Source: Cyrtodaria siliqua (lineage: Eukaryota; Mollusca; Bivalvia; Adapedonta; Hiatellidae). Taken from it: DNA of 64,000 bases. Of the stretch, positions 48,496-59,804 are shown piece by piece; position 1 is the first letter of the stretch; each line of letters begins with the position of its first letter. The translations under genes were made by a program, and so were the position numbers. The notes beneath the pieces were generated by a model. The model worked only from the letters and a program-made list of their open reading frames with translations. It was not told the origin of the DNA and searched no databases. The stretch covers positions 62,001-126,000 of the forward strand of contig JAWPHD010001434.1 in assembly GCA_037043455.1 (NCBI GenBank), in the 5' to 3' direction.

Positions 48496-51400
48496 ATATT
48501 TACAGTTTGATTAATCAGTGTATAAAAAGTGCAATATTTACAGCTTGATTGATCAGTGTACAATAAGTGCAATATTTACAGCTTGATTAATCAGTGAACA
48601 ATAAGTGCAATATTTACCATTTAATTGATCAGTCTACAATAAGTGCAATATTTACAGTTTGGTTGATCAGTGTACAATAAGTGCAATATTTACAGCTTGA
48701 TTGATCAGTGTACAATAAGTGCAATATTTACAGTTTGGTTGATCAGTGTACAATAAGTGCAATATTTACAGCTTGATTGATCAGTGTACAATAAGTGCAA
48801 TATTTACCATTTGATTGATCATTGTACAATAAGTGCAATATTTACAGTTTGATTGATCAGTGTACAATAAGTGCAATATTTACAGCTTGATTGATCAGTG
48901 TACAATAAGTGCAATATTTATCATTTGATTGATCAGTGAACAATCAGTGCAATATTTACAGCTTGATTGATCAGTGTAAAATAAGTGCAATATTTACAGC
49001 TGGATTGATCAGTGTATAATAAGTGCAATATTTAGCATTTAATTGATCAGTGTACAATAAGTGCAATATTGACAGCTTGATTGATCAGTGTCCAATAAGT
49101 GCAATATTTACCATTTGATTGATCAGTGTAAAATAAGTGCAATATTTACAGCTTGATTGATCAGTGTACAATAAGTGCAATATTTACAGCTTCATTGATC
49201 AGTGTACAATAAGTGCAATATTTACAGCTTGATTGATCAGTGTACAATAAGTGCAATATTTACAGCTTGATTGATCAGTGAACAATAAGTGCAATATTTA
49301 CCATTTAATTGATCAGTCTACAATAAGTGCAATATTTACATCTTGATTGATCAGTGTAAAATAAGTGCAATATTTACAGTTTGATTGATCAGTGTACAAT
49401 AAGTGCAATATTTACCATTTGATTGATCATTGTAAAATAAGTGCAATATTTACAGTTTCATTGATCAGTGTACAATAAGTGCAGTATTTACAGCTTGATT
49501 GATCAGTGAACAATAAGTGCAATATTTACCATTTAATTGATCAGTCTACAATAAGTGCAATATTTACATCTTGATTGATCAGTGTAAAATAAGTGCAATA
49601 TTTACAGCTTGATTGATCAGTGTACATTAAGTGCAATATTTACCATTTGATTGATCATTGTAAAATAAGTGCAATATTTACAGTTTCATTGATCAGTGTA
49701 CAATAAGTGCAATCTTTACAGCTTGATTGATCAGTGTACAATAAGTGCAATATTTATAATTTGATTGATCAGTGTACAATAAGTGCAATATTTACAGTTT
49801 GATTGATCAGTGTAAAATAAATGCAATATTTACAGCTTGATTGATCAGTGTACAATAAGTGCAATATTTACCATTTTATTGATCAGTGTTAAATAAGTGT
49901 AATATTTACCATTTGATTGATCAGTGTAAAATAAGTGCAATATTTACAGCTTGAAAGATCAGTGTACAATAAGTGCAATATTTACAGTTTGATTGATCAG
50001 TGTACAATTAGTGCAATATTACAGTTTGATTGATCAGTGTAAAATAAGTGCAATATTTACAGCTTGATTAATCAGTGTACAATAAGTGAAATATTTACCA
50101 TTTAATTGATCAGTGTACAATAAGTGCAATATTTACAGCTTGATTGATCAGTGTACAATAAGTGCAATATTTAACATTTAATTGATCAGTGTACAATAAG
50201 TGCAATAATTACACTTTGATTGAGCAGTGTACAATAAGTGCAGTATTTGCCATTTTATTGATCAGTGTACAATAAGTGCAATATTGACTTTTTGATTGAT
50301 CAGTGTACAATAAGTGCAATATTTACAGCTTGATTGATCAGTGTACAATAAGTGCAATATTTACCATTTGATTGATCAGTGTACAATAAGTGAATTATTT
50401 ACAGTTTGATTGATCAGTGTACGATAAGTGCAATATTTACCATTTGATTGATCTGTGTAAAATTAGTGCAATACATATATTCACAGTTTGATTTATCAGT
50501 GTAAACTAAGTGCAATATTTACAGCTTAATTGATCAGTGTACAATAAGAGCAATAGTTACCATTTGATTGATCAGTGTACAATAAGTGCAATATTTATAG
50601 CTTGATTTATTAGTGTAAAATAAGTGCAATATTAACAGTTTGATTGATCAGTGTAAAATAAGTGCAATATTTACAGCTTGTTTGATCAGTGTACAATAAG
50701 TGCAATATTTACCATTTGATTGATCAGTGTACAATAAGTGCAATATTTACAGCTTGATTGATCATTGTACAATAAGTGCAATATTTACCATTTGATTGAT
50801 CAGTGTACAATAAGTGCAATATTTACAGTTTGATTGATCAGTTTAAAATAAGTGCAATATTTACAGCTTGATTGATCAGTGTAAAATAAGTGCAATATTT
50901 ACCATTTGATTGATCAGTGTACAATATGCGCAATATTCACAGTTTGATTGATCAGTGTACAATACGTGCAATATTTACTTTTTGATTGGTCAGTGTACAA
51001 TAAGTGCAATTGTACAATAAGTGCAATATCTACCATTTGATTGATCAGTGTACAATAAATGCAATATTTACCATTTGATTGATCAGTGTACAATGAGTGC
51101 AATATTTACTTTTTGATTGGTCAGTGTACAATAAGTGCAATTGTACAATAAGTGCAATATCTACCATTTGATTGATCAGTGTACAATAAATGCAATATTT
51201 ACCATTTGATTGATCAGTGTACAATGAGTGCAATATTTACTTTTTGATTGGTCAGTGTACAATAAGTGCAATTGTACAATAAGTGCAATATTTACCATGT
51301 GATTGATCAGTGTACAATAAGTGCAATATTTACCATTTTATTGATCAGTGTACAATATGTGCAATAGTTATTGTGTGTTTGATTGATCAGTGTACAATAA

Positions 51401-53989
51401 GTGCAATATTTACAGTTTGATTGATCAGTGTACAGTTAGTGCAATATTTACCATTTGATTGATCAGTGTACAATATGTGCAATATTTACAGTTTGATTGA
51501 TCAGTTTACAATAAGTGCAATATTTACAGCATGATTGATCAGTGTACAATAATTGCAATGTTTACAGTTTGATTGATCAGTGTACAATAAGTTCAATATT
51601 TACCGTTTGATTGATCAGTGTATAATAAGTGCAATATTTACAGCTTGATTGATCAGTGTACAATAAGTGCAATATTAACCATTTGATTGATCCGTGTACA
51701 ATAAGTGCAATATTTACAGTTTGATTGATCAGTGTAAAATAAGTGCAATATTTACAGCTTGATTGATCAGTGTAAAATAAGTGCAATATTTACCATTTGA
51801 TTGATCAGTGTACAATATGCGCAATATTCACAGTTTGATTGATCAGTGTACAATACGTGCAATATTTACTTTTTGATTGGTCAGTGTACAATAAGTGCAA
51901 TTGTACAATAAGTGCAATATCTACCATTTGATTGATCAGTGTACAATTAATGCAATATTTACCATTTGATTGATCAGTGTACAATGAGTGCAATATTTAC
52001 TTTTTGATTGGTCAGTGTACAATAAGTGCAATTGTACAATAAGTGCAATATTTACCATGTGATTGATCAGTGTACAATAAGTGCAATATTTACCATTTTA
52101 TTGATCAGTGTACAATATGTGCAATAGTTATTGTGTGTTTGATTGATCAGTGTACAATAAGTGCAATATTTACAGTTTGATTGATCAGTGTACAGTTAGT
52201 GCAATATTTACCATTTGATTGATCAGTGTACAATATGTGCAATATTTACAGTTTGATTGATCAGTTTACAATAAGTGCAATATTTACAGCATGATTGATC
52301 AGTGTACAATAATTGCAATGTTTACAGTTTGATTGATCAGTGTACAATAAGTTCAATATTTACAGTTTGATTGGTCAGTGTACAATATGTGCAATATTTA
52401 CCATTTGATTGATTAGTATACAACATGTGCAATAGTTACCGTGTGTTTGATTGATCAGTGTACAAAATGTGCACTATTTACAGTTTGATTGATTAATGTA
52501 CAGTAAGTGCAATATTTACAGCTTGATTGATTAGTGTACAGTAAGTGCAATATTTACAGTTTGATTGATCAGTGTACCATGAGTGCAATATTTACAGCTT
52601 GATTGATCAGTGTACAATAATTGCAATGTTTACAGTTTGATTGATCAGTGTACAATAAGTGCAATATTTACAGTTTGATTGGTCAGTGTACAATAAGTGC
52701 AATATTTACCATTTGATTGATCAGTGTACAATATGTGCAATAGTTACCGTGTGTTTGATTGATCAGTGTACAATAAGTGCACTATTTACAGTTTTATCGA
52801 TCAATGTACAGTAAGTGCAATATTTACAGCTTGATTGATCAATTTACAATAAGTGCAATATTTACAGTTTGATTGATCAGTGTACCATGAGTGCAATATT
52901 TACCATTCGATTGATCTGTGTACAATATGTGCATTATGTACCATGTGTTTGATTGATCAGTGTACAATAAGTGCAATATTTACAGTTTGATTGATCAGCG
53001 AACAATAAGTGCAATATTTTCAGCTTGATTGATCAGTGTACATAAGTGCAATATTTACAGTGTGATTAATCAGTGTACAATAAGTGCAATATTTACAGTT
53101 TGATTGATCAGTGTAAAATAAGTGCAATATTTACAGCTTGATTGATCCGTGTACAATAAGTGCAATATTTACCATTTGATTGATCAGTGTGCAATAAGTG
53201 CAATATTTACTTTTCGATTGATCAGTGTACAATAAGTGCAATATTTACAGCTTGATTGACCATTGTACAATAAATGCAATATTTGCAGCTTGATTGATAA
53301 GTGTACACTAAGTGCAATATTTATCATTTGATTGATCAGTGTACAGTAAGTGCAATATTTACCGTGTGTTTGATTAATCAGTGTACAATAAGTACAGTAT
53401 TTAAAGTTTGATTATTCAGTGTGCAATAAGTGCAATATTTACCATTTGATTGATCAGTGTACAATACGTGCATTAGTTACCGTGTGTTTGATAGATCAGT
53501 GTACAATTAGTACAATATTTACCATTTGATTGATCAGTGTACAATAAGTGCAATATTTACAGTTTGATTGAAAAGTGTACAGTAAATGCAATAATTACCG
53601 TTTGTTGATAGATCAGTGTACAATAAGTGCAATATTTACAGTTTGATTGATCCGTGTACAATAAGTGCATAAGTAACCGTGTGTTTGATAGATCAGTGTA
53701 CAATTAGTACAATATTTACCATTGGATTGATCAGTGTACAATAAGTGCAGTATTGACCATTCGATTGATCAGTGTACAGTAGGTGCAATATTTACCGTGT
53801 GTTTGATTGATCAGTGTACAATAAGTACAGTATTTAAAGTTTGATTATTCAGTGTGCAATAAGTGCAATATTTACCATTTGATTGATCAGTGTACAATAA
53901 GTGCATTAGTTACCGTGTGTTTGATAGATCAGTGTACAATTAGTACAATATTTACCATTTGATTGATCAGTGTACAATAAGTGCAATAT

Positions 53990-54735
53990 TTACAGTTTGA
54001 TTGAAAAGTGTACAGTAAATGCAATAATTACCGTTTGTTGATAGATCAGTGTACAATAAGTGCAATATTTACAGTTTGATTGATCAGTGTACAAAAAGTG
54101 CATTAGTTACCGTGTGTTTGATAGATCAGTGTACAATTAGTACAATATTAACCATTTGATTGATCAGTGTACAATAAGTGCAGTATTGACCATTCGATTG
54201 ATCAGTGTACAATAAGTGCATTAGCTACCGTGTGTTTGATAGAGCTGTGTACAATAAGTGCAATATTTACCATTTGATTGATCAGTGTACAATAAGTGCA
54301 GTATTGATCATTCGATTGATCGGTGTACAATAAGTGCATTAGTTACCGTGTGTTTGATAGAGCTGTGTACAATAAGTGCAATATTTACCATTTGATTGAT
54401 CAGTGTACAATAAGTGCAGTATTGACCATTCGATTGATCAGTGTACAATAAGTGCATTAGTTACCGTGTGTTTGATAGAGCTGTGTACAATAAGTGCAAT
54501 ATTTACCATTTGATTGATCAGTGTACAATAAGTGCATTAGTTACCGTGTGTTTGATAGAGCTGTGTACAATAAGTGCAATATTTACCATTTGATTGATCA
54601 GTGTACAATAAGTGCATTAGTTACCGTGTGTTTGATAGAGCTGTGTACAATAAGTGCAATATTTACCATTCGATTGATCAGTGTACAATAAGTGCATTAG
54701 TTACCGTGTGTTTGATAGAGCTGTGTACAATAAGT
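53990..54735 (+). repeat. Right edge of array II: 118-bp trimers changing to 80-bp dimers
   Basis: The landmark TACCGTGTG falls at 54226, 54344, 54462, 54542, 54622 and 54702, so spacing is 118, 118, 80, 80, 80. The longer unit contains an extra CAGTATTGACCATTCGATTG subunit that the shorter one lacks. This is a higher-order repeat whose composition changes stepwise toward the array edge. Confidence 0.9.
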
Positions 54736-54745
54736 GCAATATTTC

Positions 54746-55648
54746 ACATCAAAGCAGCATGGCGAATATGCTATGTTTTTGAACTGAAGGAGTTGAAAGT
54801 GTATCAATCTGTGTATTTATATCGTCACCAGTAAGTGGGTAATTTACAACAACCATTGCCCAATTGTGCCATCAGCTTGATAGAAATGATGATTTCAGGG
54901 CCCTATATTCCAACGTTCATCCCAGATGACATACTGCTTGAATTCTGTCTAATCGTTAATTCACCAAGGTTTACATAATTGTTTCAGAAGAAATGTATTT
55001 TTTATTTTATTTTTTGACAGAGAGTGAATTAATGATGTGATGTGCTGTTTATTAAAATATAGTTTGCATTCTGTTGTTTTTTTTCACGGAAGGCCAAGTT
55101 GTTATTAAAAACCTTGTAAACTGATTTGCATTGCCTTAATATATTACCTTTCAAAATAAAGAATTTATTATTATTATTACTATTATTATTATTATTATTA
55201 TTATTATCAAATGTATGTAGTAAGGAGAGAGAGAGACAGAGAAAGAATCAGAAAAAAACACAACTCTTAGCAAACTCTGAACACACTATAAACAAACATC
55301 ACACTTAGATGTAAGAAGTGATGAGTTGGGACGGGAATATTTTTTTCAGTTTTACCTATATGTATGAACTATAACACAATATACCTCTTGTCCAAGGTCA
55401 ATCCAACTACACAAATATAAGTTGATGGGCAGATATTAGTTATTTTCAAATACAGATATTTGCACACATAAAGAGTATTTAAGTTGATATTATTCATGAT
55501 TTTAGAAAATGTATTTTTTTATGTTCACCTTATCATTTAAATCAGTTTTATAGGTTATCTAACTTGTTAGTTACCATGTTTACATTACCATATCAGACAC
55601 TGAAATGGAATGCTAATAATGATTTTTTTAAATTCTAAGATAAATAGT
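54746..55648. other. Unique-looking DNA with ATT and GA microsatellites
   Basis: No gene seen. (ATT)n at 55165-55207 and a short GAGA tract at 55225-55245 form the only structure. Confidence 0.6.
55165..55207 (+). repeat. (ATT)n microsatellite
   Basis: About 14 ATT units with one ACT variant. Confidence 0.95.
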
Positions 55649-55903
55649 TTAAAGCAGCTATCCCGTCAACAACAGTCACATTAGAGCAGCTATCCCGCCA
55701 ACAACAGTCACATTAAAGCAGATATCCCGCCAACAACAGTCACAATAAAGCAGATATCCCGCCAACAACAGTCACATTAAAGCAGCTATCCCGTCAACAA
55801 CAGTCACATTTTACAAAATGTACATCCTTTCTAAACCTACAGTCGACGAGGTATATAATTTTATAATTTACATATTTTGAAAATCCAAACTCAGTACACA
55901 CAA
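55649..55903 (+). mobile_element. MITE family 1, copy D, with terminal repeat amplified five times
   Basis: Starts at TTAA (55649-55652). The first 32 bp of the element (AAAGCAGCTATCCCGYCAAC, AACAGTCACATT) are present five times in tandem (55651-55810). The normal interior follows: CTTTCTAAACCTAC, GACGAGGTATATA, ACATATTTTGAAAATCC. The copy stops at 55903 where another element begins, and its distal half is missing. Confidence 0.85.
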
Positions 55904-56596
55904 TGGCCCAGTTGTTCAAAGATGGGTTAACTTAATCGAGGGTTAAGTCAAAATTTCAGATTTCTCTGAATTTCCGATAAATGAATATTTCTACTGGAAC
56001 TTGAGAATGTGAAAGCATTATGTTAACTTAAACATTTAGTTGTATAAAACGTATTTTTTATGAGAAAATGTACTTTGAAAGTTTATACTAACCAAGGATT
56101 AAAGACATATTTCGAGCCTATTGTATTTGGGGTGGGGTGGGTGGGGTAACTGTAAATCATCGTTAGCCATACAATTTTATGAGCAAAGTGTGATATTCAC
56201 ATTTTCTTCAGATTATGAGGCCCACCCAATAAAGCATTTGTGACCAGTACACATAATAACACATTAAAGAATGTTATATATGTATTGTGTTGTGCTCTGA
56301 TTTTTGGTCTAAAACAGTTAAGAAATACCAGATAAGTGTTTGTATTCAAAAGCTAACATATGAACATATATTTCTTCATTAAAGTAAATTACAAAGTGTT
56401 TTTAAGCTATTCTTACCCTCAATATAGCAATGCTATACAAATAAAAAACTAAGAGCGGGCCTCAATTTATATACCTGAGTTGATCAGCCATGAAGCCTGC
56501 TGGCTGTAAATATTCAAGCTTCCCATGCTTTTTCAATGACCAAGTAGCTTTGGGAAATGTGTCTTTAAGCAAACTGATCTTTGAACAACTGGGCCA
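55904..56596. mobile_element. 693-bp non-autonomous DNA transposon, perfect 20-bp terminal inverted repeats
   Basis: TGGCCCAGTTGTTCAAAGAT at 55904-55923 is exactly complementary to 56577-56596. The interior (GGTTAACTTAATCGAGGGTT, a G-rich spot near 56131-56150) has no coding potential. The target duplication is unclear. The left flank is interior MITE copy D sequence, and the expected continuation of that MITE is not found on the right, so insertion was followed or accompanied by deletion. Confidence 0.8.
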
Positions 56597-57398
56597 CTAT
56601 GGACGTATATAACACTCTTCGTGTTAGTAATTTTAGTGGGCTTAGCTCGCATGTGATTGCTTCGTCCGTCGTCCGTTATTTATACTTTATATACGGGACT
56701 ATTGGTCGGCCATCTTTAAAAAACAATAAAAAAACGATGGGTCAAGTGAATGTTTCAACCAAATATGTATTTAGGCAAGAGTAATTTCAACCATATAGTA
56801 CATGACAGTAATTCAACACTATTGATGTGAACATGGTTATTTTGTTCAGAAATGATACCTCGTATGCACTCGCTGGATAAATGGACTATTCTATGGACTA
56901 ATTTATTTCACATAAAAAACAAAACTGGCAACTTAAGTCATATTGAACCAAACTTTTGGAATATAAAACGCACAATTTTTGCCATATAAGTGTTCTTTCT
57001 AACGTTATGTTCACACCAATAGTGTTGAATCATGTCATATAAAATATCCCACCCAAAGGTCAAACGATTTGATATAGATACAAACATGTCCCTAAAAGTT
57101 AATAAAAGCATCTCAACAAAAAAATTGTTAACCTATATAATTCTACATAAGCATGTGTGGAACTAGAGACATATAGGTACAACTTTTTAAAATCTTCTTC
57201 ACAGAAAATATTTGACTTAGTTTAATATTTTTTCATGGAACAGCCTAACTGCATGGATAAACTAGTTTGTACAAATACATAAACGAGGTGTTCAAGTATT
57301 GATAATGTTGTTTCCATGGAAATGCGAAGTAGTTATTTGCATTTGTCATCAACACATTATTTAGGTTATTTATAGCAAGGAAACGCAAGGACATGCCA
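56597..57398. other. AT-rich DNA, no gene; GTCCGTCGTCCG fragment near 56660
   Basis: GGGCTTAGCTCGCATGTGAT and TTCGTCCGTCGTCCG (56638-56678) resemble the end of the hairpin/GTCCGTC class of bivalve repeat seen at 3947-6475, in inverse orientation. The remainder shows nothing. Confidence 0.45.
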
Positions 57399-57658
57399 TT
57401 ACGTGGTCCGAGTATTAACTTTTATACCCCACCCAGTCACTTCTCCAAGAAGCGAAAGCGGGGTTGGCTGGGGTATGGAATAAAACCTTATTTTTGGCTT
57501 AAAAAGTTTGCATATTGCTTTGTGTGTATTTAATTTAAGCTAATTTTAAACATTTTATCGCATTTTGTCTGTAAAAAATATTGTCGAAATATTCGTTATA
57601 ACATCCTGCTAATATAAGCTTTCCTATCGCTTAATGGAATTAAGGCGGGACCACGTAA
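57399..57658 (+). mobile_element. Harbinger-like MITE, copy 2 (260 bp)
   Basis: TTACGTGGTCC and GGACCACGTAA ends, as in 32214-32488, same orientation, about 75-80 percent similar by eye with a few indels. Confidence 0.8.
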
Positions 57659-57779
57659 CGCATTTTTACTGGTAAATAAAAAAACTTTATTCAAAATCTG
57701 TTGAGAAATAAACATTAACATACAAGTGCGAGAGTTGTTTAGGGCATTTTCAATGCAAACTTCTGTTGCATATTAAGAT

Positions 57780-58010
57780 GCTCTGAATGTTTTATAGCAA
57801 AATATTTAGGCTAACTAAAGTTATTTGAGATTTCTTAATTTTCTGCTGTTTCAGCAAGAAGGAATTTACATTTCCAAAGTCCCATCAAAAACGCATTTTG
57901 GCTGTAAAATATTTATTTCCTCATCTATTTTCAGAACTAACACTTTTTTACCACTAAAAATTCCAATTCTAATGATATATAATTTATGTACGTTTTATTA
58001 GAACTGATCA
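57780..58010 (+). repeat. Dispersed repeat, pair with 34960-35270
   Basis: Same ordered words as listed for 34960-35270. A further shared word near 58452 suggests the original element was longer and is interrupted here. Confidence 0.6.
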
Positions 58011-58788
58011 TGTTAAAGTTCCCCGGCCATGTTTTGTTTCATGAACATGTTTATGTTTATTTAAATCGAAACCAATACATAACAATAGATATTTACAATT
58101 CACACATCGCAATATCTGTGAAAAGCGAGAATACTATTTTATTTGATGACGTAGAAAACTTTGAACAGGTAAATTAATCCACAGGTAACTGTATTTATCA
58201 ATTATCTGGCAATAGTTGTGCAGCTATGCAATTCAATTAACCTCATTTCCCCGTGCAGTCAGGCAGTAGTAAAATAGTATCTACGTCAGGCAAATAATAC
58301 TTATTTTTACATACATCTTAGTAGCGGTTTTAAATATATGTTTCTCTCCGGGACTATCAGGAAATATTCATATGATGTTTGAGAGTTAAATTTGTTAATT
58401 GCTAGTACTACAAAAAGGGTGGCCATTCATCTTTAAGTCTGAACAACTTTTAGCTGAAACAAGCGCCCCGAACAGTAGGTATAACGCTGCACTCGTCATT
58501 TGCATGCACGAAACAAGGTATTTGGTGTTTCGGCATATTTCTTCTATCCTGATAGCCCGTTACCTATTTCATTAAGCTGCGTTTTGTGATAATATCAGAT
58601 ATAAGACGTTGTCATAGAACAAGCATAATGAAGACTTAATATGATAACATCAGTAAGTGGGTAATCTGCTACGAATGCATATTGCCAACTTGTTCCATCA
58701 ACTTGTAAGTCTATGGTAATGACAACATTCTTAACATACTTGCACTTTTCTGTATGTATAGACACCACGCTAGAGATCGTTTAGTGCT
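58011..58788. other. AT-rich DNA, nothing recognised
   Basis: No gene supported. Only the weak similarity near 58440-58480 to 35230-35275. Confidence 0.45.
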
Positions 58789-58960
58789 GTGTGGCGGCCG
58801 TAAAAAATGCCTCACCGCGCTACGAATCAAAAGTGTTATTACTTAAAAGCAGAATACCGCTTAAGCCGGTGCTATTGGGACGGAGAGGTGTTTCATCTTA
58901 CATTACTTCTCATTCATCTTACATTACTTCTCATGAATAGTTTAAATAAAACCGAGTCAG
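58789..58960. repeat. LTR-like direct repeat, left copy
   Basis: TGTGGCGGCCGTAAAAAATG, then TTATTA, AGCAGAATACCGCTTAAGCC, GGTG, GAGAGGTGTTTCATC and TTACTTCTCATGAATAG. The right copy at 60861 shares these words in order. Both begin with TGT, as LTRs do. Its right part runs into the G-rich minisatellite, so its end is uncertain. Confidence 0.5.
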
Positions 58961-59221
58961 CATGGTCAGCTACTCTTGTTTGTGTTCATTTCTTCCGACG
59001 CATTCCCTTTCCAGTGGAGAGGGGGAGGGGATGGGGATGGGGAGGGGAGTCAGCATGGTCAGCTACTCTTGTTTGTGTTAGTTTCTTCCGACGGATTCCC
59101 TTTCCAGTGGAGAGGGGGAGGGGATGGGGATGGGGAGGGGGAGGGGGAGGGGATGGGGAGGGGGTCAGCATGGTCAGCTACTCTTGTTTGTGTTCGTTGC
59201 TTCCGACGGATTCCCTTTTCT
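58955..59221 (+). repeat. G-rich minisatellite, three copies, growing G-tract
   Basis: AGTCAGCATGGTCAGCTACT starts copies at about 58955, 59048 and 59163. Each continues TTCCGACGSATTCCCTTT; the first two then have a GGGGA/GGGGAT run (59022-59047 and 59111-59162), the second about twice as long. Four or more adjacent GGGG runs make plus-strand G-quadruplexes likely. Open frames over it are artefacts. Confidence 0.9.
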
Positions 59222-59804
59222 GTATTTATTGATCTTCTTTTTTACATATCTGAAATGAATACTTTTATTTTGTTATTCTTATTGCTTTAGCTCACATGAG
59301 CACATACGAAGCGAGCTATTTTGATTGCTATTTCTATGTCCATCGACCATCAGCTTCGTCCGTTCACCTTATTTGCTAAATGCAGTCCACTGACATCACT
59401 GACATCATCAAATCAGCTAAGCACCGTCCATGAGCAAAGGTTTCAACCATGGAAGGTATGACTAGGGCCTACTCAGTTTCGAACATATGTTTAATAAATT
59501 ATGGATGAATATTTTATTCACCAAACGATTTAGAAAGATAAACACGTCGATAGACTTAAATTAAACGGGTAATTATATTGACATTTTGAATTTTTCGACG
59601 GTATATCAATCATTTAATGGGCGCATACTTTGTTTAATGGCGACGCGTTATAAGCGGAGCTGTTGAACACGATTTGCGACCGTTGAACCACTTACGCTTT
59701 ATATGCGTAGGAGACGGGGTGGGGGCAGGGAGTGGCGGGATGGAGGGAGTGGTGGGGGTAGGGTGGCGGTGATGTCAGGCCCCCAATGTTCGGAGTGGGT
59801 GGGG
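59222..59804. other. Non-coding; bivalve-repeat fragment and G-rich tract
   Basis: 59286-59365 (TTTAGCTCACATGAGCACAT, then GAAGCGAGCTATTTTGATTG) resembles the inverse end of the hairpin-ended element class. 59708-59780 is strongly G-rich (GGGGTGGGGGCAGGGAG). Confidence 0.5.

Larger units (their letters stand above)
39133..54745 (+). repeat. Array II: ~15.6 kb of a 38-bp AT-rich tandem repeat
   Basis: Unit core TTGATTGATCAGTGTACA, then ATAAGTGCAATATTTAC and a two-base variable junction; period 38 bp, about 410 copies. Three main junction types recur: CCATTTGA, CAGTTTGA and CAGCTTGA. Each unit holds three 6-bp palindromes (TGATCA, TGTACA, AATATT). Left-edge units carry TTTTTGATTGATC and GTGTGTTTGATTGG; right-edge units switch to GTGTGTTTGATAGAGCTGTG. 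Minus-strand frames with YCTYCTLINQ-type words are periodic artefacts (38 codons per 114 bp). I see no non-repeat insertion inside the array. Confidence 0.98.

Noticed and set aside
39151..51993. Minus-strand frames with repeating YCTYCTLINQ-type peptides
   Set aside because: Periodic translation of the 38-bp array, opened by its composition and not preserved where units vary.
39133..54745. Array II as a centromeric satellite
   Set aside because: The 38-bp unit is much shorter than typical centromeric monomers and there is no CENP-B-like box; nothing in the sequence itself indicates a centromere.
58807..59290. Plus-strand frames of 141 and 104 codons
   Set aside because: Products of the three-copy G-rich minisatellite; two frames are open together and encode glycine-rich low-complexity sequence.
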